Below are positions 1 to 6,610 of a stretch of 6,677 nucleotides of DNA, one piece after another. Origin of the DNA: Caulobacteraceae bacterium (GTDB lineage: Bacteria; Pseudomonadota; Alphaproteobacteria; Caulobacterales; Caulobacteraceae). Location: NCBI GenBank assembly GCA_028291305.1, contig JAQGII010000452.1, positions 1 to 6,677 on the forward strand, given 5' to 3'. Position numbers and translations under genes: made by a program. How positions within the stretch are numbered: the stretch's first letter is position 1; each line of letters begins with the position of its first letter. The notes below the pieces were generated by a model, which was given only the letters and a program-made list of their open reading frames with translations, did no database searches and was not told the DNA's origin.

Positions 1-84
1 GCAGCACAGCGCGCGGCGGCGGTCCTCTCTCTGTCCCTGTGGTTCGGCGTCGGCATCGCCGGCCGCGTGATCGGCTTCATCTGA
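1..84 (+). CDS. C-terminal end of a probable inner-membrane protein (5' partial)
   Basis: Frame 1 is open from the window edge to a TGA at 82-84 and encodes 27 residues. They include a hydrophobic stretch (VLSLSLWFGVGIAG) followed by RVIGFI and the stop. This looks like the last transmembrane helix of a small membrane protein. The LWFGV...AGR pattern is reminiscent of small uncharacterised alphaproteobacterial membrane proteins (DUF6644-like), but that is a recollection from a short tail and is weakly supported. The stop overlaps the ATG of the downstream cytochrome gene (TGATG), so the two are probably translationally coupled and may act together at the membrane. The start and most of the protein lie outside the window. 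Confidence 0.55.
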   Translation, partial: AAQRAAAVLSLSLWFGVGIAGRVIGFI

Positions 85-632
85 TGAAGCACACCCTGAT
101 CATCGCCGGCCTGTTGGCGACTCTGGCCGGCTGCGCCCGAAATGCCGAGGCCGTGGCGACGCCCGCCGTGCTGTCGATCCAGGAGCTCATGGCCTCGGTG
201 GTCGATCCCGCCGCCGACAGCCTGTGGGACAGCGTCGGCACGACCATCAGCACCGGCGGGACCCAGGACCGAGCGCCTCGCACTGACAAGGAGTGGCGAC
301 AGGTGCGCCATTACGCCGTGGCCCTGGTGGAAGCCCCCAATCTGCTGGTCATGAAGGGCCGTCCCATGGCCGTTCCCGGCGGCAAGCTGGACGACGCCGA
401 CGTGCCCGGGATCGAGAGCGCGGCGCACGTCCAGGCGGCCATCGCCAAGGACCCCGCCGCCTTCGCCCTCAAGGCCAAGGCGCTGCAGGACGCCGGCCTC
501 TCCGCCCTGAAGGCCATCGACGCCCGCAATCCCGCGGGGCTGCTGGCCGCCGGCGGCCAGATCGATACCGCCTGCGAGTCCTGCCACCTCAAATATTGGT
601 ACCCGAACGCCCCCCGCCCCCCCGAAAGCTAA
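84..632 (+). CDS. Lipoprotein c-type cytochrome (cytochrome c'/c556-like)
   Basis: A 182-residue protein. I chose the ATG at 84 because it overlaps the upstream stop and gives a clean lipoprotein signal: MKHT, a hydrophobic stretch, then the lipobox L14-A-G-C17. A start further upstream (position 39) would add an Arg-rich leader that spoils the signal. The mature protein should be lipidated at Cys17 and face the periplasm. The only haem-binding motif is C164-E-S-C167-H168 near the C-terminus, followed by KYWYP. A C-terminal CxxCH on a largely helical protein of this size is typical of the cytochrome c'/c556 four-helix fold. In that fold a Met in the first helix can be the sixth ligand, and Met36 in the segment before DPAADSLWDS is a candidate. 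The probable role is periplasmic electron transfer; the partner is unknown. The neighbouring ssu operon gives no clear functional link. A C-rich tract lies at 610-623, just before the stop. Confidence 0.8.
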   Translation: MKHTLIIAGLLATLAGCARNAEAVATPAVLSIQELMASVVDPAADSLWDSVGTTISTGGTQDRAPRTDKEWRQVRHYAVALVEAPNLLVMKGRPMAVPGGKLDDADVPGIESAAHVQAAIAKDPAAFALKAKALQDAGLSALKAIDARNPAGLLAAGGQIDTACESCHLKYWYPNAPRPPES

Positions 633-635
633 GAC

Positions 636-641
636 AAGGAG
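636..641 (+). promoter_or_regulatory. Ribosome binding site of the ssuD-like gene
   Basis: AAGGAG lies 9 nt before the ATG at 651, in the 18-nt gap after the cytochrome stop. It is the clearest Shine-Dalgarno sequence in the window and fixes the ssuD start. No separate promoter is recognisable in this short gap, so transcription of the operon must begin inside or upstream of the cytochrome gene. Confidence 0.75.
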
Positions 642-650
642 ACGACCCCC

Positions 651-1784
651 ATGAGTCTCGACATCCACTGGTTCCTGCCTACCTCCGGCGACAGCCGCTT
701 CCTCGGCAAATCCAAATACGGCCGGCTGACCGACAGCGACTACCTGAACCAGGTGGCGGGGGCGGCGGACACGCTCGGCTACGACGGCATCCTGATCCCC
801 ACCGGCGTCGGCTGCGAGGACCCCTGGGTCACCGCCGCGTCGCTTGCCGCGATCACCCGGCGCATCAATCTGTTGGTTGCCTTCCGGCCGGGTCTGTTGC
901 TGCCGGGCGTGGCGGCGCGGATGGCCGCGTCGCTGGACCGGGCGACCGGGGGGCGGCTGCAGGTCAACATCGTGCCCGGCGGCGACGCGGCCGAGCTGGC
1001 GTCCGACGGGGTGCACCTGGCGCACGACGAGCGCTACGCCCAGGCCGACGAGTTCATCCACGTCTGGAAGTCCTTGTTGGCTGGAGAAACGGTGGATTTC
1101 GAGGGCCGGCATTTCAATGTGAAGGGCGGCAAGCTGGTCTTCCCGCCGCTGCAGCAGCCGCATCCGCCCATCTATTTCGGCGGCTCGTCGAACGCCGCCC
1201 ACGAGCTCACCGCCAAGCACGTCGACGTCTACCTGACCTGGGGCGAGCCGCCCGAGGCGGTGGCCGAGAAGATCGCCGACGTCCGCGCCCGGGCGGCGAA
1301 GCTCGGACGTACGGTGCGTTTCGGTATCCGCCTGCACGTCATCGTGCGCGAGACCACCAAGGAAGCCTGGGAAGCGGCCGACGACCTGATCAGCCGCCTT
1401 GACGATCTCACCATCGCAAGGGCGCAGGCCAACCAGGCCAGGATGGATTCCGTGGGCCAGCAGCGCATGGCGGCGCTGCACGGCGGCAAGCGCGACAAGC
1501 TGGAGATCGCCCCCAACCTGTGGGCCGGAGTCGGTCTGGTGCGTGGCGGGGCGGGCACCGCCCTGGTCGGCGATCCCGAGGTCGTGGCCGAGCGCATGAA
1601 GGAATACGCCGACCTCGGCATCGATACCTTCGTCCTGTCCGGCTACCCGCACCTGGAGGAGGCCTACCGCTTCGCCGAGTACGTGTTCCCGCTGCTGCCC
1701 GGCAAGCAGCGCCAATATAGCGGCGACATCAACTTCACGGGCGGCCCGTTCGACGCCGCCATCCGCAACGTCTCGCAGAGCTAG
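651..1784 (+). CDS. ssuD: FMNH2-dependent alkanesulfonate monooxygenase, SsuD-like (LLM class)
   Basis: A 377-residue protein close in length to E. coli SsuD (381) and similar from the N-terminus ([14 protein letters not shown]) to about residue 350. The family reaction is R-CH2-SO3- + FMNH2 + O2 to aldehyde + sulfite + FMN, in the cytoplasm, with free reduced flavin supplied by a separate reductase. Residues important in E. coli SsuD are present (numbering includes Met1): Cys55 in TGVGCEDPW, Arg227 and His229 in [11 protein letters not shown], Arg298 in the mobile lid motif [12 protein letters not shown], and Tyr332 in [12 protein letters not shown]. The TIM-barrel phosphate-loop region ([12 protein letters not shown], about 175-186) and YLTWGEPPE (194-202) are also kept. 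It differs at [15 protein letters not shown] (106-120), where E. coli has a Thr and a Ser (TGSD) in place of Pro109 and Gly111, and its tail after about residue 350 is diverged. It is the first gene of the ssu-like operon, with a strong ribosome site. The family assignment is secure; the exact substrate is not. Confidence 0.93.
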   Translation: MSLDIHWFLPTSGDSRFLGKSKYGRLTDSDYLNQVAGAADTLGYDGILIPTGVGCEDPWVTAASLAAITRRINLLVAFRPGLLLPGVAARMAASLDRATGGRLQVNIVPGGDAAELASDGVHLAHDERYAQADEFIHVWKSLLAGETVDFEGRHFNVKGGKLVFPPLQQPHPPIYFGGSSNAAHELTAKHVDVYLTWGEPPEAVAEKIADVRARAAKLGRTVRFGIRLHVIVRETTKEAWEAADDLISRLDDLTIARAQANQARMDSVGQQRMAALHGGKRDKLEIAPNLWAGVGLVRGGAGTALVGDPEVVAERMKEYADLGIDTFVLSGYPHLEEAYRFAEYVFPLLPGKQRQYSGDINFTGGPFDAAIRNVSQS

Positions 1785-1788
1785 GGAG
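1783..1788 (+). promoter_or_regulatory. Ribosome binding site of the amidohydrolase-like gene
   Basis: AGGGAG overlaps the ssuD TAG stop and sits 7 nt before the ATG at 1796. This supports that start and tight co-translation with ssuD. Confidence 0.6.
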
Positions 1789-1795
1789 CCCCGTC

Positions 1796-2686
1796 ATGAC
1801 CCAAAGCGCTCACAAGATCATCGACATGAGGAGCCGCCCCTCCTTCCTGCACGATTTCTACGGCAAGACGCCGGGCACCAAGGCCTACGACACCGCCCGC
1901 TGGCTGAACCGGCGCACCGGCTCGCACGACGACGAGCATTTCGCCCGGTCGCAGACCGTCGAGGCCTTCGTGCAGGAGGTGCGCGACGCCGGCATCGACC
2001 AGGCGGTGGTGGTGGGCCGCGACACCCCGGCCCTGCGCCATTCCAACGAAGAGATCCGCGATCTGGTCTCGCCCTTCCGCGAACTGATCGGGCTCGGCTC
2101 GGTCAATCCTCAGAGCCAGAGCCCCAAGACCAACGCCCACGAGATCGAGAAGGCGGTGCGCCAGTACGGCCTGGCCGGCATCAACATCGAACCGGGGTTC
2201 GGCGATCCGCCGCTGAAGCCCGACCATCCGGTGCTGTTCCCGGTCTACGAGGCCTGCCAGGCCCTGGGCGTTCCGGTGTTTCTGATGTCGGGACCGACGT
2301 CGCCTTCGCTGGAATACACCGATCCGGCGCCGGTCGGCCGGGTGGCCTCGGCCTTTCCGGACCTGCAGATCGTCTGCTTCCACGGCTTTTACCCCTATGT
2401 GAACGAGATCATCGGCGTCGCCTTTAGGCACCCGAATGTCTTCGTCGTACCGGACATGTACATCTTCCTGCCGGGCGGCGGCCTCTATGTGGAAGCGGCC
2501 AACGGCTTCCTGCGCGACCAATTGCTGTTCGGCACCAGCTACCCGTTCCGGGCCATGAAGCAGACGGTGGACGACTTCCTTCAGCTCGGCTGGAAGGACG
2601 AGGTGCTGGACGGCATCCTCCATGGCAACGCCGCGCGCGTGCTGAAGCTGCAGGTCGAGGGTCTCGGGCAGGTGCGGCATGGTTGA
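1796..2686 (+). CDS. Amidohydrolase-2 family TIM-barrel protein lacking most metal ligands
   Basis: A 296-residue cytoplasmic protein with the layout of the amidohydrolase-2 (ACMSD-like) family: a first strand KIIDMRSRP (7-15), a helix plus VVVGRD (71-76), a GLGSVNP strand (99-105), GLAGINIEPGF (125-135), GVPVFLMSG (158-166), VCFHGFYPY (193-201), LLFGTSYPF (243-251) and an end helix with ILHGNAARVL (274-283). In typical members the first strand carries HxH, a later strand a His, then another His, and GSDYP supplies an Asp. Here the equivalents are Arg12 and Arg14, Met164, His196 and Ser248, so only one ligand is kept. It is therefore probably metal-independent, or not a hydrolase at all; a lactonase or other hydrolytic role on an oxidised organosulfur product is possible but unproven. 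It lies between ssuD and the DszC-like gene, 11 nt after ssuD, and overlaps the next gene by 8 nt if that gene starts at 2679. Confidence 0.8.
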   Translation: MTQSAHKIIDMRSRPSFLHDFYGKTPGTKAYDTARWLNRRTGSHDDEHFARSQTVEAFVQEVRDAGIDQAVVVGRDTPALRHSNEEIRDLVSPFRELIGLGSVNPQSQSPKTNAHEIEKAVRQYGLAGINIEPGFGDPPLKPDHPVLFPVYEACQALGVPVFLMSGPTSPSLEYTDPAPVGRVASAFPDLQIVCFHGFYPYVNEIIGVAFRHPNVFVVPDMYIFLPGGGLYVEAANGFLRDQLLFGTSYPFRAMKQTVDDFLQLGWKDEVLDGILHGNAARVLKLQVEGLGQVRHG

Positions 2687-3890
2687 GCCGATGTCCCTTT
2701 ACCGGCGCGCGCCGGATATCTGGCGTCCTTTCGATCCCGAAGTGCTCGACACTCTGCTGGCCGACTTCGAAGCAACAGCCGCGGCCCGCGACGAGGCCGG
2801 CGGCACGGCCAAGCGCGAGCGCGACCTGATCCGCGAAAGCGGCCTGCTGGGGCTGAGCATTCCGCGCGACCTCGGCGGTCTGGGCGGCTCGATCGGCGAC
2901 GTGCTCACCGTCACGCGCGCGATAGCGGCGGTGGATAGCGCCCTGGCGCACCTGTTCGCCTTCCACCACTTCCAGTTGGCGACGCTGCAGTTCTACGGTC
3001 CGCGCCAACAGTGGGCCCCGCTGCTTGAAGAGACAGCCCGGCACAATTGGTTCTGGGGCAACGCCCTCAACCCGCTCGACAAATCGACCCGCATCACCTG
3101 CGGCCCGGACCTCGGCGAGCACCGCATCAACGGGACCAAGACTTTCTGCTCCGGCGCTACGGACTCCGATATGCTGGTGGTCTCCGCCATCCGCGCCGAC
3201 AAGCCCGGCCTGACCGTCGCCGCCATCCCGACCAGCCGCGACGGCGTGGTGGTGCATGACGACTGGGACAACATGGGCCAGCGCCAGACCGACAGCGGCC
3301 GCGTGTCGTTCAAGGACGTGGCGGTTCTCGATGAGGAGATCTTGCGCGAACCCGGCCCCTTGGGATCGCCGTTCGCTTCCCTGCGCTCCAGCCTGGGCCA
3401 GCTGATCCTGACCGAAATCTATCTCGGCCTCGCCGAGGGCGCCCTGGCTCACGCCGTCGCCCATGTGGACGCCAACGGCCCCGCCTGGATCGCGGCCAAG
3501 GTCGCCACGGCCGGCGAGGATCCGCTGATCCTGAGGAACTTCGGCGACTACTGGGTCCAGACCGCCGGGGCCGCGGCCCTGACCGAACGGGCCCAGACGC
3601 AGTTCCAGGCCGCCTTCGATCTCGGCCCCGCCCTGGAGGCGGATGAGCGGGCCGAGGTCGCGGTGTCCATCGCCACCGCCAAGGTGGCCGCCGCCCGCGC
3701 GGCGCTGGATGTCTCCAGTCGCATGTTCGAGGTGCTCGGCGCCCGCTCCACCGCCGCCAAGCTCCGCTTCGACCGCTTCTGGCGCAACGCCCGCACCCAC
3801 ACCCTGCACGACCCGGTCGACCACAAGCTGCAGGAACTGGGCGACTGGCGCCTCAACGGCCGTCTGCCGACCCCATCCTTCTATTCCTGA
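2679..3890 (+). CDS. Acyl-CoA dehydrogenase-fold flavin monooxygenase, DszC/SfnC-like
   Basis: A 403-residue protein with the three-part acyl-CoA dehydrogenase fold: a helical N-terminal domain (about 20-120, with GLLGLSIPRDLGGLGG), a beta domain (about 122-225, with INGTKTFCSGATDSD and WDNMGQRQTDSG) and a C-terminal helical bundle (about 230-385). Instead of the catalytic Glu of true dehydrogenases it carries marks of the DszC group: His96-His97 in FAFHHFQLA and the C-terminal motif FWRNARTHTLHDPVDHK with His374 and His377. In DszC the corresponding histidines take part in FMNH2/O2 chemistry on dibenzothiophene. Family members act in sulfur scavenging, oxidising organosulfur compounds with reduced flavin from a partner reductase. 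I infer oxidation of a sulfur- or carbon-bearing group of the imported substrate, in concert with SsuD. Start choice is open: ATG 2679 overlaps the upstream gene by 8 nt, while ATG 2691 begins 4 nt after its stop with a nearby GAG and gives 399 residues. Confidence 0.85.
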   Translation: MVEPMSLYRRAPDIWRPFDPEVLDTLLADFEATAAARDEAGGTAKRERDLIRESGLLGLSIPRDLGGLGGSIGDVLTVTRAIAAVDSALAHLFAFHHFQLATLQFYGPRQQWAPLLEETARHNWFWGNALNPLDKSTRITCGPDLGEHRINGTKTFCSGATDSDMLVVSAIRADKPGLTVAAIPTSRDGVVVHDDWDNMGQRQTDSGRVSFKDVAVLDEEILREPGPLGSPFASLRSSLGQLILTEIYLGLAEGALAHAVAHVDANGPAWIAAKVATAGEDPLILRNFGDYWVQTAGAAALTERAQTQFQAAFDLGPALEADERAEVAVSIATAKVAAARAALDVSSRMFEVLGARSTAAKLRFDRFWRNARTHTLHDPVDHKLQELGDWRLNGRLPTPSFYS

Positions 3891-3898
3891 GTATCGCC

Positions 3899-4882
3899 AT
3901 GATCGCCGACAGCCGCCGAACCCTGCTCAAGACCGCCTCCGGGCTGCTTCTCGCCGCCGCCCTGCCGGGCGCGGCCTGGGCCGCGGACCGGCCCAAGGAG
4001 GTCCGCCTCGACTACGCCACCTATTCGCCCACCAGCCTCGTGCTGAAGCATTCCGGCTGGGCGGAAGCGGCGTTCAAGGCGCAAGGGATCGAGGTCAGAT
4101 GGGTGCTGTCGACAGGCAGCGCCCGGGCGCTGGAATACCTCAACAGCGGCGGCATCGATTTCGCCTCCACGGCCGGCCTGGCCTCGGTGCTGAGCCGCGC
4201 CAACGGCAATCCGGTCAAGGCCGTCTACGTCTATTCGCGGCCGGAATGGACCGCGCTGGTCGTGCCCAAGGACTCGCCGGTCCGCACGATCGGGGACCTC
4301 AAGGGCAAGAAGATCGCCGCCGCGCCAGGCACCGACGCCTATCTCTTCCTGCTGCGCGCCCTGCACACCCAAGGGCTGACCAAGGCCGACATCCAGCATG
4401 TCAGCCTGCCGCACGCCGATGGCCGCGCCGCTCTGGAACAGCGCCGGGTGGACGCCTGGGGCGGGCTCGATCCCCTGATGGCGGCCAGCCAGCTGGAGGC
4501 CGGATCGCGGATCCTCTATCGCAACGTCGATTTCAACACCTACGGCTTCCTCAACACCTCCGAGGCCTTCGCCCAGCGCTATCCGGATACGGTCCGGCAG
4601 GTCATCGGCCTGTACGAGCGCGCGCGCCTGTGGCTGCTGGCCGACCCGCAGGCCGCCGCCGAGCTCCTGTCCCAGGAAGCCAAGGTGTCCCTGCCGGTTG
4701 CCAAGCTTCAGCTCAGCCGCAACGATTTCAGCCGGCCGGTCATCGGCGCCGAACAGGCCAAGGCCCTGAAGGCCGCCGCGCCGATCCTGTCGCAGGAAAA
4801 GCTGATCAAGGCAGGCGTTTCGGCCGATGGCGTGGTGGACGCGCTGATCGATCCCTCTTTCGCTCGGGCCGTGATCCGCTAG
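3899..4882 (+). CDS. ssuA: Periplasmic sulfonate-binding protein of an ABC importer, SsuA-like
   Basis: A 327-residue protein of the SsuA/NMT1-like solute-binding family. The N-terminus has a twin-arginine type motif SRRTLLK (5-11), a hydrophobic stretch (about 12-22) and a likely signal peptidase site AWA|AD after Ala28, so export to the periplasm through Tat (or Sec) is predicted. The mature domain shows the usual landmarks: YSPTSLVLKHSGW near the first lobe, EVRWVLSTGSARALEYLNSGGIDFA in two lobe-1 pieces (about 65-90), IGDLKGKKIAAAPGTDAYLFLLRAL (about 131-155) and RRVDAWGGLDPLMA (about 182-195). It should bind the sulfonate or related anion and deliver it to SsuC/SsuB, encoded next. It contains no cysteine, so it is not a DszB-type desulfinase, which shares this fold. 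It starts 8 nt after the DszC-like gene; the ribosome site is weak. The exact ligand cannot be read from the sequence. Confidence 0.88.
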   Translation: MIADSRRTLLKTASGLLLAAALPGAAWAADRPKEVRLDYATYSPTSLVLKHSGWAEAAFKAQGIEVRWVLSTGSARALEYLNSGGIDFASTAGLASVLSRANGNPVKAVYVYSRPEWTALVVPKDSPVRTIGDLKGKKIAAAPGTDAYLFLLRALHTQGLTKADIQHVSLPHADGRAALEQRRVDAWGGLDPLMAASQLEAGSRILYRNVDFNTYGFLNTSEAFAQRYPDTVRQVIGLYERARLWLLADPQAAAELLSQEAKVSLPVAKLQLSRNDFSRPVIGAEQAKALKAAAPILSQEKLIKAGVSADGVVDALIDPSFARAVIR

Positions 4883-4886
4883 CGCC

Positions 4887-5735
4887 ATGTCCGACGCGGT
4901 GTCCCGATCCATGATTGGCCGCCCGGCCGCGACCGCCAATCCCAAGCGCGCGGCGAGGCCGGGGCTGCCGTGGGCCAGCGTCGTCAGGCGGGGGCAGGGG
5001 CTGTTGCTTCCGCTGTTGCTGTTGATCGCGTGGGAGGGCGTCGTCCGCGCCGGGCTGATCGCGTCCAATCTGCTGCCGCCGCCCAGCGAACTGGTCGGCA
5101 CACTGCGCGAGCTGACCGCCGGCGGGGCCATTCTGCCGCACATCCTGGCTTCGTCGCTCCGTGTCCTGGCCGGATTCGTCATCGGCGGCGGCTTGGGGGT
5201 GCTGGTCGGCGCTGCGATAGGCCTGTCTCCCCGCGCAGAGCGCCTGGTGGGGCCGACCTTCCAGGGTGTGCGCGCCATCCCGTCCCTGGCGTGGGCGCCG
5301 CTGCTGCTGCTGTGGCTCGGCATCGACGAGGCGCCCAAGATCGTGCTGATCGCCATCGGCGCCTTCTTCCCGGTCTATCTCAACGTTGTCTCAGGCGTGC
5401 ACAACGTCGACCGCAAGCTGGTCGAGGTCGGCCGCATCTACGGCCTCGGCCCCGTGGCCCTGGCGCGGCGCATCTTCCTGCCCGCCGCCCTCCCGTCGGT
5501 GTTCACCGGCCTCCGGTCCGGGCTGTCGCTGGCCTGGATGTTCCTGGTCGCCGCCGAACTGATCGCCGCCTCCAGGGGCCTTGGCTATCTGCTGACGGAA
5601 GGCCGCGAGTCCGGTCGCGCCGACGAGGTGATCGTGGCCATCGTCACGCTCGCCCTGCTCGGCAAGCTTAGCGACAGCGCGCTGGCGGGGCTTGAACGCC
5701 TGTTTCTGCGCTGGAGGGACACGCACAGGTCATGA
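4887..5735 (+). CDS. ssuC: ABC importer permease, SsuC-like
   Basis: A 282-residue inner-membrane protein of the binding-protein-dependent permease family. After a basic N-terminal tail (about 1-36) come about six hydrophobic segments: roughly 38-57, 92-113, 130-147, 150-172, 208-228 and 246-264. The EAA-type cytoplasmic loop that contacts the ATPase is at about 178-212 (LVEVGRIYGLG, then RRIFLPAALPSVFTGLR). Strong SsuC-type landmarks are LLPPPSELV, IPSLAWAPLLLLWLGI and the late GLGYLL...ALLGKLSD segment. It would form the homodimeric pore of the SsuABC sulfonate importer. It starts 4 nt after the ssuA stop with little ribosome-site signal, and its TGA overlaps the ATG of ssuB by 4 nt, so expression of the three genes is likely coupled. 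A shorter start at Met9 (4911) cannot be excluded. Related taurine or nitrate permeases are alternatives, but the gene context favours sulfonates. Confidence 0.9.
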   Translation: MSDAVSRSMIGRPAATANPKRAARPGLPWASVVRRGQGLLLPLLLLIAWEGVVRAGLIASNLLPPPSELVGTLRELTAGGAILPHILASSLRVLAGFVIGGGLGVLVGAAIGLSPRAERLVGPTFQGVRAIPSLAWAPLLLLWLGIDEAPKIVLIAIGAFFPVYLNVVSGVHNVDRKLVEVGRIYGLGPVALARRIFLPAALPSVFTGLRSGLSLAWMFLVAAELIAASRGLGYLLTEGRESGRADEVIVAIVTLALLGKLSDSALAGLERLFLRWRDTHRS

Positions 5736-6469
5736 CCGAAGCCCTCATCCGCGTCGACATCAAGGACAAGCGCTTCGCCGACAAGCGCGTGGTCTCCGAC
5801 GTGACCTTCACCATCTCGCGCGGCGAGATCGTCAGCCTGGTAGGCCCTAGCGGCTGCGGCAAGAGCACCGTCCTGCGCATCATCGGCGGGCTGGACCGCG
5901 ACTACGACGGTCAGGTCAGCGTGCTCGGCCATGAGCCAAGGCTGGACGCCCGCGACACCGGCTTCGTCTTCCAGGAGCCGCGCCTGCTGCCCTGGCTGAC
6001 CGTGGCCCAGAACGTCGGTTTCGAACTGGGAGCCAAGGGCGCGCGCCATCCACGGGTGCTGGAGCTGCTCGCCGAAGTCGGCCTGGAAGACCAGGCCGAC
6101 GCCTATCCCAAGGCCCTGTCCGGCGGCATGGCCCAGCGCGCCGCCATCGCCCGCGCCCTGTTCGGTCGCCCAGCCTTGCTGCTGCTGGACGAGCCGTTCA
6201 GCGCGGTGGACGCCTTCACCCGCATGCGGTTGCAGGATCTGCTGCTGTCGATCGCCGCCAAGCGCGACACGACGCTGTTGCTGGTCACCCATGACATCAA
6301 CGAGGCGGTCTACCTCTCAGGCCGGGTGATCGCCCTGGCCGGTCGTCCAGGCCGGATGGCGGGCGAAGTGATGGTCGCGACTGCGGCGCCGCGCGAACGC
6401 GAAGACCCCGAATTGGCCCGCGCCCAAGCCCAGGCCCTGCATCTGTTCCAAGATGACCGGGTGGTCTAA
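5732..6469 (+). CDS. ssuB: ABC importer ATP-binding protein, SsuB-like
   Basis: A 245-residue cytoplasmic ATPase with every canonical motif: Walker A GPSGCGKST (38-46), Q-loop Gln81 in FVFQEPRLLPWLTVAQNV, signature LSGGMAQRAAIARAL (129-143), Walker B ALLLLDEP (148-155), D-loop SAVD (157-160) and switch His187 in LLVTHDINEAV. The Q-loop wording (EPRLLPW) and length are typical of the SsuB/TauB/NrtD group. It powers import through SsuC. The start ATG overlaps the ssuC stop (ATGA), and a GGAGGG element lies at 5713-5718, 13 nt upstream, which is a little far for an optimal ribosome site. It is the last gene of the operon; non-coding sequence follows. Confidence 0.93.
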   Translation: MTEALIRVDIKDKRFADKRVVSDVTFTISRGEIVSLVGPSGCGKSTVLRIIGGLDRDYDGQVSVLGHEPRLDARDTGFVFQEPRLLPWLTVAQNVGFELGAKGARHPRVLELLAEVGLEDQADAYPKALSGGMAQRAAIARALFGRPALLLLDEPFSAVDAFTRMRLQDLLLSIAAKRDTTLLLVTHDINEAVYLSGRVIALAGRPGRMAGEVMVATAAPREREDPELARAQAQALHLFQDDRVV

Positions 6470-6488
6470 GGGAACCGCCCGGCCGCCG

Positions 6489-6502
6489 CGAAGCGGGCTT
6501 CG
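6489..6502 (+). terminator. Possible weak terminator hairpin after ssuB
   Basis: CGAAG and CTTCG form a perfect 5-bp stem around a CGGG loop, 19 nt after the ssuB stop. No run of T follows, so it does not fit a strong intrinsic terminator. It may serve as a 3'-end stabilising stem or be chance in GC-rich DNA. Confidence 0.25.
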
Positions 6503-6535
6503 AGCGCCCCTAGTGCGTCCGTCTGAAGGCCGACG

Positions 6536-6610
6536 GTTAGCGACATGGGCCTGCTCGTCCTTCGTGAGTGCAACGGCGCCTCCGCACGGTGGGCGCAGTC
6601 ATTCGCTAAC
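6536..6610. repeat. Inverted repeat GTTAGCGA ... TCGCTAAC
   Basis: GTTAGCGA (6536-6543) and TCGCTAAC (6603-6610) are perfect reverse complements separated by 59 nt. Inside lies a smaller stem, GCGCC (6576-6580) with GGCGC (6592-6596). The arrangement could be a folded RNA 3' end, an intergenic repeat unit or coincidence; I do not recognise a named family. Confidence 0.35.

Noticed and set aside
633..650. A promoter for the ssu operon in the gap before ssuD
   Set aside because: The gap is only 18 nt and is largely taken up by the ribosome site; no -35/-10 pair is visible there or convincingly in the end of the cytochrome gene.
293..1402. A 369-codon plus-strand frame crossing the cytochrome and ssuD genes
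   Set aside because: It is an Arg/Gly/Pro-rich out-of-frame reading of two well-supported genes.
2424..3824. A 466-codon open frame on the minus strand
   Set aside because: It lies opposite the amidohydrolase-like and DszC-like genes, has no recognisable domain and a low-complexity Gly/Arg/Ala/Val/His-rich composition. Long antisense frames are expected in GC-rich coding DNA.
3899..4882. The possibility that the SsuA-like protein is a DszB-type desulfinase completing a dszABC-like set
   Set aside because: It has an export signal and contains no cysteine, whereas DszB is cytoplasmic and depends on a catalytic cysteine.
3881..5356. A 491-codon open frame on the minus strand
   Set aside because: It is antisense to ssuA and ssuC, which have clear family motifs; its translation is low-complexity with no domain I recognise.
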